Positions 6,395 through 13,530 of a stretch of DNA of 13,530 bases are shown here, piece by piece. This stretch comes from Kiritimatiellia bacterium (GTDB taxonomy: Bacteria > Verrucomicrobiota > Kiritimatiellia > RFP12 > UBA1067). The number at the start of each line of letters is the position of its first letter. Positions within the stretch are counted from its first letter, which is position 1. The DNA is taken from NCBI GenBank assembly GCA_904502135.1, contig CAJGDE010000054.1, positions 1 through 13,530 on the forward strand, in the 5' to 3' direction. A program made the translations under genes and the position numbers. Below the pieces are notes generated by a model. The model was not told where the DNA came from, did not search any database, and saw nothing but the letters and a program-made list of their open reading frames with translations.

Positions 6395-6807
6395 AGTTTA
6401 AAGTGAAAGCAAGACGCTCTGCGCCGCAGCTTGCGCTGACATCGATGCTCGATGTCATCTTTCTTCTCCTGTGTTTTTTCGTGACCGTAAGCGTGTTTTC
6501 GCAGTGGGAAAGTGAGATCTCGATCCAATTGCCAAGCGCCACTACTGCTCAGCAGCCGGAGCGCTTGCCGGGAGAGATTATCGTCAATCTTTCCGAGACT
6601 GGCGCTGTTACGATTAACGGCCGTGTTATGCCGTTAGACGAGCTCAAGGAAAGGCTTTCTAAAATTTCAAAGTTTTATCCCGGCCAGCCAGTCATCATTC
6701 GAGCCGATCGTGACACTAAGTATGATCATCTCGTCAAGGTGATAGACACCTGCCGAGCCGCTGATGTCTGGAATTTCTCGCTTGCAACCGAGGGAGAGAC
6801 GAAATAA
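6391..6807 (+). CDS. ExbD/TolR-family protein
   Basis: This 138-residue protein partners the ExbB-type subunit just upstream (ATGA overlap; GAGGAGG sits just before the ATG). It has a basic cytoplasmic N-terminus (MKFKVKARRS), one membrane helix about 18-36 with the family's essential proton-carrying aspartate at D21 (TSMLDVIFLLLCFF), and a periplasmic domain about 58-135 with the usual ExbD pattern: EIIVNLSETGAVTINGRVM (62-80), then VIIRADRDTKYDHLVKVID (101-119). Length and layout are normal for the family. In related systems ExbD/TolR contacts peptidoglycan and the energised partner. Here the partner is most likely the VWA protein two genes downstream. Confidence 0.93.
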   Translation: MKFKVKARRSAPQLALTSMLDVIFLLLCFFVTVSVFSQWESEISIQLPSATTAQQPERLPGEIIVNLSETGAVTINGRVMPLDELKERLSKISKFYPGQPVIIRADRDTKYDHLVKVIDTCRAADVWNFSLATEGETK

Positions 6808-8705
6808 TGATATCATCGCTTTTGATCGCGACTCTTGCGGTTCTGCCGGCTGACAGGTTGGCTATGGCTGATCGTCTTTTCAACAAGGGCAAATACAGCG
6901 AAGCGGCCGCCGAATATATCGCGCTCAAGGATGAAAAGTCCATTGCGCAGGATGAGCTTTTGTATCGTTTCGCGGAGTGCGACAGAGCTTTGGGGAAAAA
7001 CGAGTCTGCGCTTAAGCTTTACTCCGAGATATTCTCCCGTTATCCCCATTCAAAGCATTCGGATCGTTCACGCTTTATGTATGCTATGGGCATTAAAGGG
7101 GCGGAGCGTCTTCGTATGCTCTCGGATCTTGATTCTCCGAGTGTGCCGCTTGATATCCGAACAGCCGCGCTATATCATCTCGGGGTAGACAAGTCGGACG
7201 CGGCAATTTTGGAAAAATGCGTTTCGCTCGATCCGAAAGGGCGTTATGCGATGTATGCCTCGTTAAGGCGAGCGACAATACTTTCATCGTCTGTCAATGC
7301 CGCCGATCGCCGAAAGGGTATAGAGCTTCTTTTAAGCGTGGCGTTCGGAGCCGAAGGGGAAATCGCCGAAGAGGCGCTTTATCTCGCCGCTGTTGAGAGC
7401 TATCGTGAAAAGCGTTACAATGAGGCGGCAAGTCTCTTTAAGCGTTATATCAAGCGGTACGCCAACGGGACCAGAAAATCCGATGTTGAGGTGATGGCCG
7501 CGTGGAGCGATTACCTCTCGGGGCGTCACGCGGAAGCTTTCAGGCAATGTGCCGATAAGCAGGGCGACGATTTCGCGTATATCCGCGCGGCCTGCACATA
7601 TCAGCGCGGAGAAGACGACAAGGCTCTGGAGTTGTTTAAAAAATATTTAGACGAATATCCATCAGGTAAATATCGCGCCGACGCGCTTTTGCCCATAGCA
7701 CGAATTGAATTTAAGGCTGCGGAAAAATCAGGAGACAAGATATCCGCGATGGAGAGCGCAAAGCGCGGATATGAAATATCAAAACTTTCGAGCGATCATC
7801 TTCGTTTGGCGTGGGCATACGAAAATGCCGGCAAGAGCGAGGAGGCGGCGGGAGAATATCTTAAAATCGCCCGTAACTATCCTAAGAGCCAAGAAGCGTG
7901 TGAAGCGCTTTACAGAAAGGCGATGATGGACGCCAGAGAAGAGCGCTGGTCGGCGGCCGAACTTGCTTTGGCGGAAGCGCTTTCGATTGATAAGGCTCCG
8001 TCGCGTAAAGCGCTGATGCTTTATTGGAGAGGGGTTGCCTCCATACGTCTTGGTCATGAAGAGAAGGCGATGGAGTATCTGAAAGAAGCTCTAAAGCAAA
8101 ATCTGTCTCCTGATGAGGCGCGTGAAGCAAACCTTATGATAGCCGATTTTGACTTGCGCAACGGTCGAGAGACAGAGGCTAAGGCAACATACGAAAAACT
8201 TATCTCAGAGGGAGCTCTTGAGCGGATGAGCGCGTCGAAAATTTTTACCGTTGGCCGTCTTGTTGGCTCCGAGAACGCGAAGAAGTGCGCAAAGGCGCTT
8301 ATAGGCAATGACCAAAGCGAATGGAAGCAGGCGGGCTACATTCTTTTGGGAGAAAGGGAAGAGGCGGCCGGCTCTTTTACATCTGCGATTGATTCATATC
8401 GAAAAGCGATGGCCCAGACGGCCAATATAGCGCAATTGGCCAAAGCGTCTTTGAGTTTAGGCGCGTTGGAGGCGCGTCTTGGAGAATACGGCAAGGCTAC
8501 CGAGACGCTGAAGAAGGCGGTTTCGCTTAATTCAGACGATTCTTCGGCAAGAGCTAAGGCTTATGTCCTTTTGGCGGAAAATGCGTTTAATACGGGAGAT
8601 ATCGAATCTGCCAAGGCGTACGCCACTGTGGTAACGGCGCTTTATACCGACACCAATCTTCTTTTGCGCGCCGAGCGCATTATCAAAGCGGGGGAGAAGA
8701 AGTGA
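6807..8705 (+). CDS. Secreted TPR-repeat protein (CpoB-like position)
   Basis: This 632-residue protein consists largely of tetratricopeptide repeats after a short hydrophobic N-terminus (MISSLLIATLAVLPA) that is probably a signal peptide, although it lacks basic residues. Helix pairs with the TPR pattern are clear at about 21-72 (LFNKGKYSEAAAEY; ALGKNESALKLYSEIFSRYP), 190-215, 262-290 (YQRGEDDKALELFKKYLDEY), 330-360, 400-440 (RLGHEEKAMEYLKEALKQ) and 540-575 (RLGEYGKATETLKKAVSLN). A dozen or so repeats are plausible. TPR arrays act as protein-binding scaffolds. In tol loci the periplasmic TPR protein CpoB sits beside TolQ/R/A, and this gene has the same position but is more than twice CpoB's length. 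Its start codon shares one base with the ExbD stop (TAATG), with GGGAGAG at 6792-6798. Confidence 0.85.
   Translation: MISSLLIATLAVLPADRLAMADRLFNKGKYSEAAAEYIALKDEKSIAQDELLYRFAECDRALGKNESALKLYSEIFSRYPHSKHSDRSRFMYAMGIKGAERLRMLSDLDSPSVPLDIRTAALYHLGVDKSDAAILEKCVSLDPKGRYAMYASLRRATILSSSVNAADRRKGIELLLSVAFGAEGEIAEEALYLAAVESYREKRYNEAASLFKRYIKRYANGTRKSDVEVMAAWSDYLSGRHAEAFRQCADKQGDDFAYIRAACTYQRGEDDKALELFKKYLDEYPSGKYRADALLPIARIEFKAAEKSGDKISAMESAKRGYEISKLSSDHLRLAWAYENAGKSEEAAGEYLKIARNYPKSQEACEALYRKAMMDAREERWSAAELALAEALSIDKAPSRKALMLYWRGVASIRLGHEEKAMEYLKEALKQNLSPDEAREANLMIADFDLRNGRETEAKATYEKLISEGALERMSASKIFTVGRLVGSENAKKCAKALIGNDQSEWKQAGYILLGEREEAAGSFTSAIDSYRKAMAQTANIAQLAKASLSLGALEARLGEYGKATETLKKAVSLNSDDSSARAKAYVLLAENAFNTGDIESAKAYATVVTALYTDTNLLLRAERIIKAGEKK
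8690..8696 (+). promoter_or_regulatory. Ribosome binding site deciding the VWA gene start
   Basis: GGGGGAG lies 8 nt before ATG 8705 and 5 nt before GTG 8702. The spacing and codon favour ATG 8705 as the start. Confidence 0.55.
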
Positions 8706-10366
8706 TGAAGCGTGACGGATTGGATGAGATTCTTTTTGTCGCAATCGTTTTGTCGATAATAGCGCACATAGGAGCTATGTTTTATGTGCGGCCAAGGGTG
8801 ATGACTAGTATTGCGTCCGGAGTTGCGAAAATTGAAAAACGCCAGCCTATGCGCGTGACCCGCGATTTACCGCAGCCGCCGCCTGTCAGGATAGAGGCGG
8901 TAAAAGATGTCGATGCGCTTAAGGATGCGCCCGAGGCGGCCGGTATGGCGGCGCATGCTTTGGAGGATGTTGTCGTAGAGAACGAGAAATTTACGGCGAC
9001 GCCTGAAGTCGATCATCCGGACGTCGCGCAGCTTGATCCGTTGGAGTCCGTTTCATTTGACATTAAACCTATCAGCATCGACAAATCGTCACATTCGCTT
9101 TCTATCCCGATAGAGAGCATTGAAACGCCGAAAGTCTCGTCCGAGATTTCGGCTCCCGCCCAACTGCGGCAGGATAGAGATGTGTTGAATGCGGCAGCTC
9201 CTGTTCTGGCGGCGCCCGGATTGGATGAAATGCAGCTTTTTTCTCCCGGGAGAATCGACGAAAACACTAAAATCGGCAGAGACTTAGACGATGGGCAGAA
9301 GAAGGATGACGAGAAAAAAGTGCTCGAAGAGAATCTTGCCAAGATGCAGGAGGAGATACGCGAAAAGGTTGACGAGAAGGTCGTGGAGACGGACAAGGCG
9401 GCCGTCAAAAGCCTTATTGACGGCGGCCAGGCCGAGGAGCTTGCCAAGTTTGTGAATACGACTATGTCGTCGGCCAAAAAGGATGGCTGGGTCTATTTCA
9501 AGGCGATGATCGCCGCCAGAAGCGACATGCAGGTAGTCCCGAAAGATTTTGTGATTCTTATTGATGCGTCAGGTTCTATAGGGCCGGTTAGAATGGAGTC
9601 GATAAGGAAGGCCGCTAAAAATATTTTACGAAGCGCTGCCAATTCCGGCGACAGATTTAATTTGGTGGCGTTTCGCAATCGTTACACCTACGCCTTCCGC
9701 CGTTGGCAGGAGTGTACGCGCTCGTCGTTTGACGCGGCCGACAAGTGGCTTGACGACGTCGCTTCATTCGGCAGAACCGATGTGTTTTCAACGATACGTT
9801 CTGTTCTTACTTTGCCCCGCACTCCTTCAAGGCCGCTTATCGCGCTTGTCGTTACTGACGGCGAGGCGAATGTCGGAGTTAAACATACGGCAGAAATTTT
9901 ATCGAAGTTCACGAAGCTTAATGACGGTCTCGTGTCCGTTTATATGTACGGAGTCACTTCTTCCGGCAATCGCGAACTTATAGATCTTCTCACGCGCGGC
10001 AACAGAGGAGAGAGTTTTGTTTTCGGCGGGCGTATGAAATGGCGCGCAGGCTCTGGGATCGAGGGTCTTGCTGGACGCTTTAGAGATCCTGTGTTAAGCG
10101 ATATCCGCGTGATATTCTCTGCTTCCACGAAGGCTCAGGCGTATCCGAGACTGCTGAAGAATCTCTACAAAAACGAAGTTCTTGAACTTGTCGGGCGAGT
10201 GCCGCAGGGGACTGAAGATATTTCGTTTTCTCTCAGGGGCTTAAGCGGTAATGTTCCGTATGAAGGATTTTTCAAAATGCCGCTGAATATTGCTCCTGAG
10301 GACAATGAGATAATTGATCTCTGGCACAAAGAGCGCGAGATAGATTTAAAATTAAGAAAGGAATGA
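8705..10366 (+). CDS. Membrane-anchored von Willebrand A protein with TonB/TolA-like architecture
   Basis: This 553-residue protein (GTG at 8702 would add one residue) has one N-terminal membrane helix (about 8-27) after MKRDGLDE, so the rest should be periplasmic. Residues about 45-195 are a low-complexity linker rich in proline and acidic residues (DLPQPPPVRIE at 54-64), like TonB. Residues about 199-234 are a charged coiled coil (EKKVLEENLAKMQEEIREKV). A VWA domain spans about 280-440 with a complete MIDAS: D287-A-S289-G-S291, T358 in FGRTD and D385 in VTDGEAN, so a metal-dependent ligand contact is expected. Residues about 460-530 form a beta-rich tail (EVLELVGRVPQGTEDISFSL) similar to regions following VWA in other bacterial proteins. 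No TonB C-terminal domain is seen. Its place after ExbB, ExbD and TPR genes, with stop/start overlap, suggests it is the driven partner of the motor (inference). Confidence 0.85.
   Translation: MKRDGLDEILFVAIVLSIIAHIGAMFYVRPRVMTSIASGVAKIEKRQPMRVTRDLPQPPPVRIEAVKDVDALKDAPEAAGMAAHALEDVVVENEKFTATPEVDHPDVAQLDPLESVSFDIKPISIDKSSHSLSIPIESIETPKVSSEISAPAQLRQDRDVLNAAAPVLAAPGLDEMQLFSPGRIDENTKIGRDLDDGQKKDDEKKVLEENLAKMQEEIREKVDEKVVETDKAAVKSLIDGGQAEELAKFVNTTMSSAKKDGWVYFKAMIAARSDMQVVPKDFVILIDASGSIGPVRMESIRKAAKNILRSAANSGDRFNLVAFRNRYTYAFRRWQECTRSSFDAADKWLDDVASFGRTDVFSTIRSVLTLPRTPSRPLIALVVTDGEANVGVKHTAEILSKFTKLNDGLVSVYMYGVTSSGNRELIDLLTRGNRGESFVFGGRMKWRAGSGIEGLAGRFRDPVLSDIRVIFSASTKAQAYPRLLKNLYKNEVLELVGRVPQGTEDISFSLRGLSGNVPYEGFFKMPLNIAPEDNEIIDLWHKEREIDLKLRKE
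10357..10362 (+). promoter_or_regulatory. Ribosome binding site deciding the purE start
   Basis: AAAGGA directly abuts the in-frame ATG at 10363, which is too close to use, but lies 9 nt before ATG 10372. This favours 10372, which also gives the usual short PurE N-terminus (MSKPVVGIVMGS). Confidence 0.6.
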
Positions 10367-10371
10367 ATAAT

Positions 10372-10866
10372 ATGTCAAAACCGGTTGTAGGTATCGTAAT
10401 GGGCTCTTCGTCAGACTGGCCGCTCGTAAAGAAAGCGTGTGATACGCTTGATAAGTTTTCGGTCGCTTATGAAACTCGCGTCATTTCAGCTCATCGCACC
10501 CCGGAGGAGGCGATAGAGTATTCCAAAAGCGCGGAAGGTCGCGGGCTAAAGGTTATTATAGCCGCTGCGGGCGGTGCTGCACATCTCGGTGGGGTGCTTG
10601 CCGCAGGGACGGTTTTGCCCGTTATCGGAATTCCTGTCGCAGGTGGCGCGCTGAATGGGCTTGATGCGCTTTACGCAACTGTGCAGATGCCCGGCGGCGT
10701 GCCTGTAGCTACAGTCGCGGTAGGCAGCGCAGGGCCTGTCAACGCGGCGCTTCTTGCTGTTCAGATTCTTGGAACTGCCGATGAGGAGCTGCGCGCCAAG
10801 TTTCACGAACATAAAAAAGAATTAAAGGATAAAGTCGTTAAGATGAACGACGAAATTCACGCTTGA
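10372..10866 (+). CDS. purE: N5-carboxyaminoimidazole ribonucleotide mutase (PurE)
   Basis: This 164-residue cytoplasmic enzyme of de novo purine synthesis converts N5-CAIR to CAIR. Family motifs are complete: GIVMGSSSDWP (7-17) for the phosphate, VISAHRTP with the catalytic histidine (38-45), AAAGGAAHLGGVLAAG (about 61-76), and ALNGLDALYATVQMPGGVPV (about 90-109). Length is normal for the bacterial class I enzyme. The IPVAGGALNG segment differs slightly from the usual Q/S-containing loop (GVPVQS in Escherichia coli). PurK, which makes its substrate, is not in the window. It begins 5 nt after the VWA stop (or overlaps it, if ATG 10363 is used), so it is transcribed with the motor/redox operon. 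A functional link is doubtful. Its stop is 6 nt from the stop of the convergent helicase gene, with no room for a separate terminator between them. Confidence 0.95.
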   Translation: MSKPVVGIVMGSSSDWPLVKKACDTLDKFSVAYETRVISAHRTPEEAIEYSKSAEGRGLKVIIAAAGGAAHLGGVLAAGTVLPVIGIPVAGGALNGLDALYATVQMPGGVPVATVAVGSAGPVNAALLAVQILGTADEELRAKFHEHKKELKDKVVKMNDEIHA

Positions 10867-10872
10867 GATTTT

Positions 10873-13218
10873 TCAGGCGTTGTAATTTAAATCGGGGTAG
10901 GCCGCTTCAAGCCAATCCGATTCAGAGATGATCGCGCCCGCCAGGCGCGATTTTCTCTCTAAGATTGAGTCTATGCGTTCTTCTAAAGTTCCGGAGGAGA
11001 TAAAACGGTGGACGAAAACTGTTCGGGTCTGTCCGATTCGATGGGCGCGGTCGGTAGCTTGATTTTCGACGGCGGGGTTCCACCATCTGTCGAAGTGTAT
11101 TACATGAGAAGCCTTCACGAGATTTAGCCCATAGCCGCCGGCTTTGAGGGATAGGACAAAAGCGCGATGGCCATGCCTTGAAAATTCGCGTATTTCTTTC
11201 TCCCGCGCCTTTGCGCTAAGTCCTCCGTGAAGGAAGCGCGATTTCCCCAGGCCGAATTCAGAGAGAAGTTTTTTATGGATGAGTGCTCCAATTTTCGCGT
11301 ATTGCGTGAAGATGAGAACGCTCTCATTGTTCTCGAAAATGGAGCGGACAAGTTCAACGAGCCGATCTATTTTGCCGCCTTTCAATTCGCCTGTTTCGTC
11401 AATTATTCCATCGCAGATAAGTTTAAGTTCGGTTAAAAGCGCAAATATGTCACCTTGGGTTTTCGGGGAGACTTTAAAATCCTGCAAGGCCGCATCATAC
11501 AAATATTTTTGCTGAGAATCCAGAATGCAGTATTCGTTGATTTCGCGTTTCTCTCCGAGTTCTCCAGCTATTTCCCTGTCACTTTTAAGCCTTCTCAGCA
11601 AAAATGGTTCAAGGGCGTGCTTGAGCTTTTTCCCGGCAGAACCGGTTTCGTTTTCTGCCATTGGGCGGACGAAGCGTTTGCGGTATGAATCGTAGTCGCC
11701 GAGAAAACCAGGGTTCAGAAATTCTTCTATCGACCAGATGTCCGCCAGGGAGTTTTCTATCGGAGTGCCGGTCAAGGCAAGACGCAGTCTGGGAGTGAGG
11801 GACTTGACGGCTTTTGCAATGTGAGTGTCGTGATTTTTGATCGTTTGCGCCTCATCAATCGTCATGGCGTCCCATTTTACTTCTGAAAAGGAGGTCTGAT
11901 CGCGAACAAGCAGGTTGTAGCTTGTGATTGTGACATCGCAGGAATTGGCTGCGTTAAGAAAACCGCTCGCTCTTCTTCTGTTTTCGCCTTGATGGACATA
12001 GACGGTGAGAGAGGGGGCGAATTTTTCGAACTCGTGCTTCCAGTTAGAAAGAAGCGTAAGAGGCGCTACGATCAACGTTTTAAGGTTTTTGCGTTTTGCC
12101 TTTGAAAGAAGAATCCATGCTATCGTCTGGATTGTTTTACCTAGACCCATGTCATCGGCTAAAAGTGCGCCGAAACCGTTTGAGGTTAGAAAGTTTATCC
12201 ACTGTACGCCTCTTGACTGGTATGGTCTAAGATTTCCCTTTAGCTTAGTTATGGATAGGGGGGTGGGACGATCTGAAGGCGTTTTCCCGTATTGTGAAGA
12301 TTCTTTAAGTCTCGATATAAGGCCTCTCAGCCAACCGGATGTCTTTACTTTTTCGATCTCTATATCGCCTATCCGGCCGATTCCCATGGCAAAGGTGATG
12401 GGCGAAATGTCTTTACGCAGAGAGCTTTTTTCAAGCGCCTGCAGCGCCTGCTTAAGGATGTTGCGGTCGACTTCGATCCATCTGTTTCTGAAAAACACGA
12501 GCGATGAATTCTGGTCGAGAAGAAATTTTATTTCCTCGGCATTTACTCTCTCGCCTGCGACTTTGATGACGATTCTCGCTTCTGGCGGTGCGTCAGAATT
12601 TTTTTCTTCTGGCGTGATGAGCTCAGCCTCCGCGCTTATAGATTCTTTTATGTCGACGCCTTCAACCGTGTAGAGCGCGTCTCTAAGACTTCTTGCGGCG
12701 CTTCGTATGAAACTTTCGGCTTCAGCGCGCGAAAGTTCTACGGTGAGCTTGCCTGATTTAAGTTCAAGTCTTGATAGCGGCTGAAAGATGTACATCGCCT
12801 GGCCGAGCGCACGATAGGAACTTAGTGATTTCGGTACATCGGTAGAAATTGTAAATGGATCAAATCTAAAAGCCGTGTTACGGCGTGAGGCGATATCCTC
12901 TTCTGCAAGACCGTTCCACTTTCGAATTTCGGCGGCGAAAGATTCCGCTTCCTTTTCGTCCCAGATAACGAGCCCTGTGTCGCTTTTAAGAGCCATCATC
13001 CAGGCATCGTGGATCGTTTCGTGCTTTTGATCTTCGGCATCTTCGCTCAAGCGGGTGACTGCGGCGCGGCGGACGAATTCGTCAACCCACGGGTTGTCGT
13101 CGCATAAGATCGCGCGCCATCTGGCGTGCCAGCCATCTTCTTCTTTGATGAAGTCGGGGTATATTTTTCCGTCGGCGACGATGCGCAGTGCTTCGCGTTG
13201 TTTCGGGGTGAGTTTCAT
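10873..13218 (-). CDS. SNF2-family DNA-dependent ATPase/helicase with SNF2-associated domain
   Basis: This 781-residue protein has the full Swi2/Snf2 two-lobed motor. Motifs: Q/Ia region LRPYQSRGVQWINFL (330-344), Walker A DMGLGKT (356-362), VAPLTLLSNW (384-393), Walker B DEAQ (455-458), motif III LTGTPIENS (482-490), and in the second lobe LIFTQY (635-640), LKAGGYGLNL (691-700) and the arginine-finger stretch VENQATDRAHRIGQ (717-730). Residues about 145-265 fit the SNF2-associated domain found in bacterial members (SLVFFRNRWIEVDRN at 239-253, then LKQALQALEK). It probably moves on or remodels protein-DNA complexes as bacterial Rad54/HepA relatives do; the actual target is unknown. It is shorter than many bacterial relatives because the N-terminal region is compact, and no SWIM zinc finger is visible. 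ATG 13218 is preceded by GGAAAAGG, and the gene starts 21 nt after the stop of the ATPase gene, so the two are probably co-transcribed. Confidence 0.93.
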   Translation of the reverse strand: MKLTPKQREALRIVADGKIYPDFIKEEDGWHARWRAILCDDNPWVDEFVRRAAVTRLSEDAEDQKHETIHDAWMMALKSDTGLVIWDEKEAESFAAEIRKWNGLAEEDIASRRNTAFRFDPFTISTDVPKSLSSYRALGQAMYIFQPLSRLELKSGKLTVELSRAEAESFIRSAARSLRDALYTVEGVDIKESISAEAELITPEEKNSDAPPEARIVIKVAGERVNAEEIKFLLDQNSSLVFFRNRWIEVDRNILKQALQALEKSSLRKDISPITFAMGIGRIGDIEIEKVKTSGWLRGLISRLKESSQYGKTPSDRPTPLSITKLKGNLRPYQSRGVQWINFLTSNGFGALLADDMGLGKTIQTIAWILLSKAKRKNLKTLIVAPLTLLSNWKHEFEKFAPSLTVYVHQGENRRRASGFLNAANSCDVTITSYNLLVRDQTSFSEVKWDAMTIDEAQTIKNHDTHIAKAVKSLTPRLRLALTGTPIENSLADIWSIEEFLNPGFLGDYDSYRKRFVRPMAENETGSAGKKLKHALEPFLLRRLKSDREIAGELGEKREINEYCILDSQQKYLYDAALQDFKVSPKTQGDIFALLTELKLICDGIIDETGELKGGKIDRLVELVRSIFENNESVLIFTQYAKIGALIHKKLLSEFGLGKSRFLHGGLSAKAREKEIREFSRHGHRAFVLSLKAGGYGLNLVKASHVIHFDRWWNPAVENQATDRAHRIGQTRTVFVHRFISSGTLEERIDSILERKSRLAGAIISESDWLEAAYPDLNYNA

Positions 13219-13239
13219 CGCGCCTTTTCCGTAAGAGAA

Positions 13240-13530
13240 TCAAGCGAGCTTAAATTCGCAGATCACGGTCGTTCCGGAAGGTATTTTCGATTGTATGTTG
13301 AATGTGTCTGCAACGCGCTTGGAATTTGCCAGCCCCATTCCCGCGCCGAACCCCATCGATCTTATCCAGTCGTTCGCCGTTGACGTGCCGTCCTGGCACG
13401 CCCATTCCACATCTTTAATTCCTGGGCCCTTGTCTTTGGCTATGACGGTGGCCTTTTCACGGTCAAGGATGAAGGTTATCGTTCCGCCGAGGGAGTGGAT
13501 GCAGACGTTTATTTCCAGCTCGTACGCGGC
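13240..13530 (-). CDS. RsbT/anti-sigma-factor-like HATPase (partial, 5' end outside window)
   Basis: The last 96 codons of a minus-strand gene run into the window edge. The translation shows a GHKL-type ATPase of the serine-kinase/anti-sigma class: the N-box-like YELEINVCIHSLGG (3-16), the G1 box AKDKGPGIKD (31-40) and the G2 box SMGFGAGMGLANSKRVAD (58-75), then the closing strands SGTTVICEFKLA. The segment STANDWIRSMGFGAGMGL is typical of small RsbT-like ATP-binding proteins that occur singly or in redox clusters in anaerobes. Such proteins bind ATP and act by phosphorylating or sequestering partner proteins; the partner here is not visible. Because the start is missing, the upstream context and exact length are unknown. 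It ends 21 nt before the SNF2 gene on the same strand. Confidence 0.85.
   Translation of the reverse strand, partial: AAYELEINVCIHSLGGTITFILDREKATVIAKDKGPGIKDVEWACQDGTSTANDWIRSMGFGAGMGLANSKRVADTFNIQSKIPSGTTVICEFKLA

Noticed and set aside
9013..9477. Open frame of 154 codons on the minus strand, very serine-rich
   Set aside because: It is opposite the acidic/lysine-rich linker and coiled coil of the VWA protein. Antisense of GAA/GAG/AAG-type codons gives Ser/Phe/Leu runs, so this is a composition artefact.
10363..10371. Upstream ATG as purE start
   Set aside because: The ribosome site abuts it with no spacing. The ATG at 10372 has proper spacing and yields the usual N-terminus.
12005..12673. 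Open frame of 222 codons on the plus strand opposite the SNF2 gene
   Set aside because: It lies wholly inside the minus-strand helicase gene, whose motifs are intact. Its translation has no recognisable domain and is the expected antisense shadow.

Overview
The window looks like chromosome from an anaerobic, diderm (outer-membrane-bearing) bacterium. The evidence is ExbB/ExbD-type genes, signal peptides, a membrane 4Fe-4S protein with many clusters, and a two-cluster ferredoxin-type aldo/keto reductase. The mix of families is compatible with an uncultured PVC-superphylum lineage (Kiritimatiellae/Lentisphaerae-like) or a Bacteroidetes-like gut anaerobe. That placement is inference; there is no rRNA or other phylogenetic marker here. 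No tRNA, rRNA, insertion sequence, phage gene or CRISPR array is visible.

Layout. (1) 1-284 is non-coding or nearly so. It holds two 20-nt imperfect direct repeats 29 nt apart, a large hairpin whose arms resemble the repeats, a good sigma70-like promoter, and a 25-codon signal-peptide-like mini-ORF that would start at about +1 of that promoter. (2) 285-1892 encodes a secreted alpha/alpha-toroid protein of unknown activity, closed by a perfect 19-bp terminator hairpin that contains its stop codon. (3) 1952-3004 encodes mannose-1-phosphate guanylyltransferase. (4) 3038-10866 is a compact seven-gene operon in which six of the seven genes overlap or abut the next. It encodes an aldo/keto reductase with two 4Fe-4S clusters; a NapH-like membrane ferredoxin fused to a DUF1893 domain; ExbB/TolQ; ExbD/TolR; a secreted TPR protein; a membrane-anchored TonB/TolA-like protein carrying a von Willebrand A domain; and PurE. 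(5) 10873-13530 lies on the minus strand and converges tail-to-tail with purE. It holds a SNF2-family helicase and, upstream of it, the 3' part of an RsbT/anti-sigma-type ATPase gene cut by the window edge.

How the genes may work together. ExbB and ExbD form a proton-driven motor. In the classical systems this motor pulls on TonB or TolA, and tol loci also carry a periplasmic TPR protein (CpoB). Here the position of TonB/TolA is taken by a protein with one N-terminal membrane anchor, a proline/acid-rich linker, a short coiled coil and a VWA domain with an intact MIDAS, and the CpoB position by a 632-residue TPR protein. The most interesting reading is a proton-powered, VWA-based periplasmic machine. 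It is co-transcribed with a redox module (aldo/keto reductase plus membrane ferredoxin/DUF1893) whose link to it is unknown. ManC and the secreted alpha-toroid protein lie upstream as separate units. PurE supplies purine biosynthesis and is probably a passenger in the operon.
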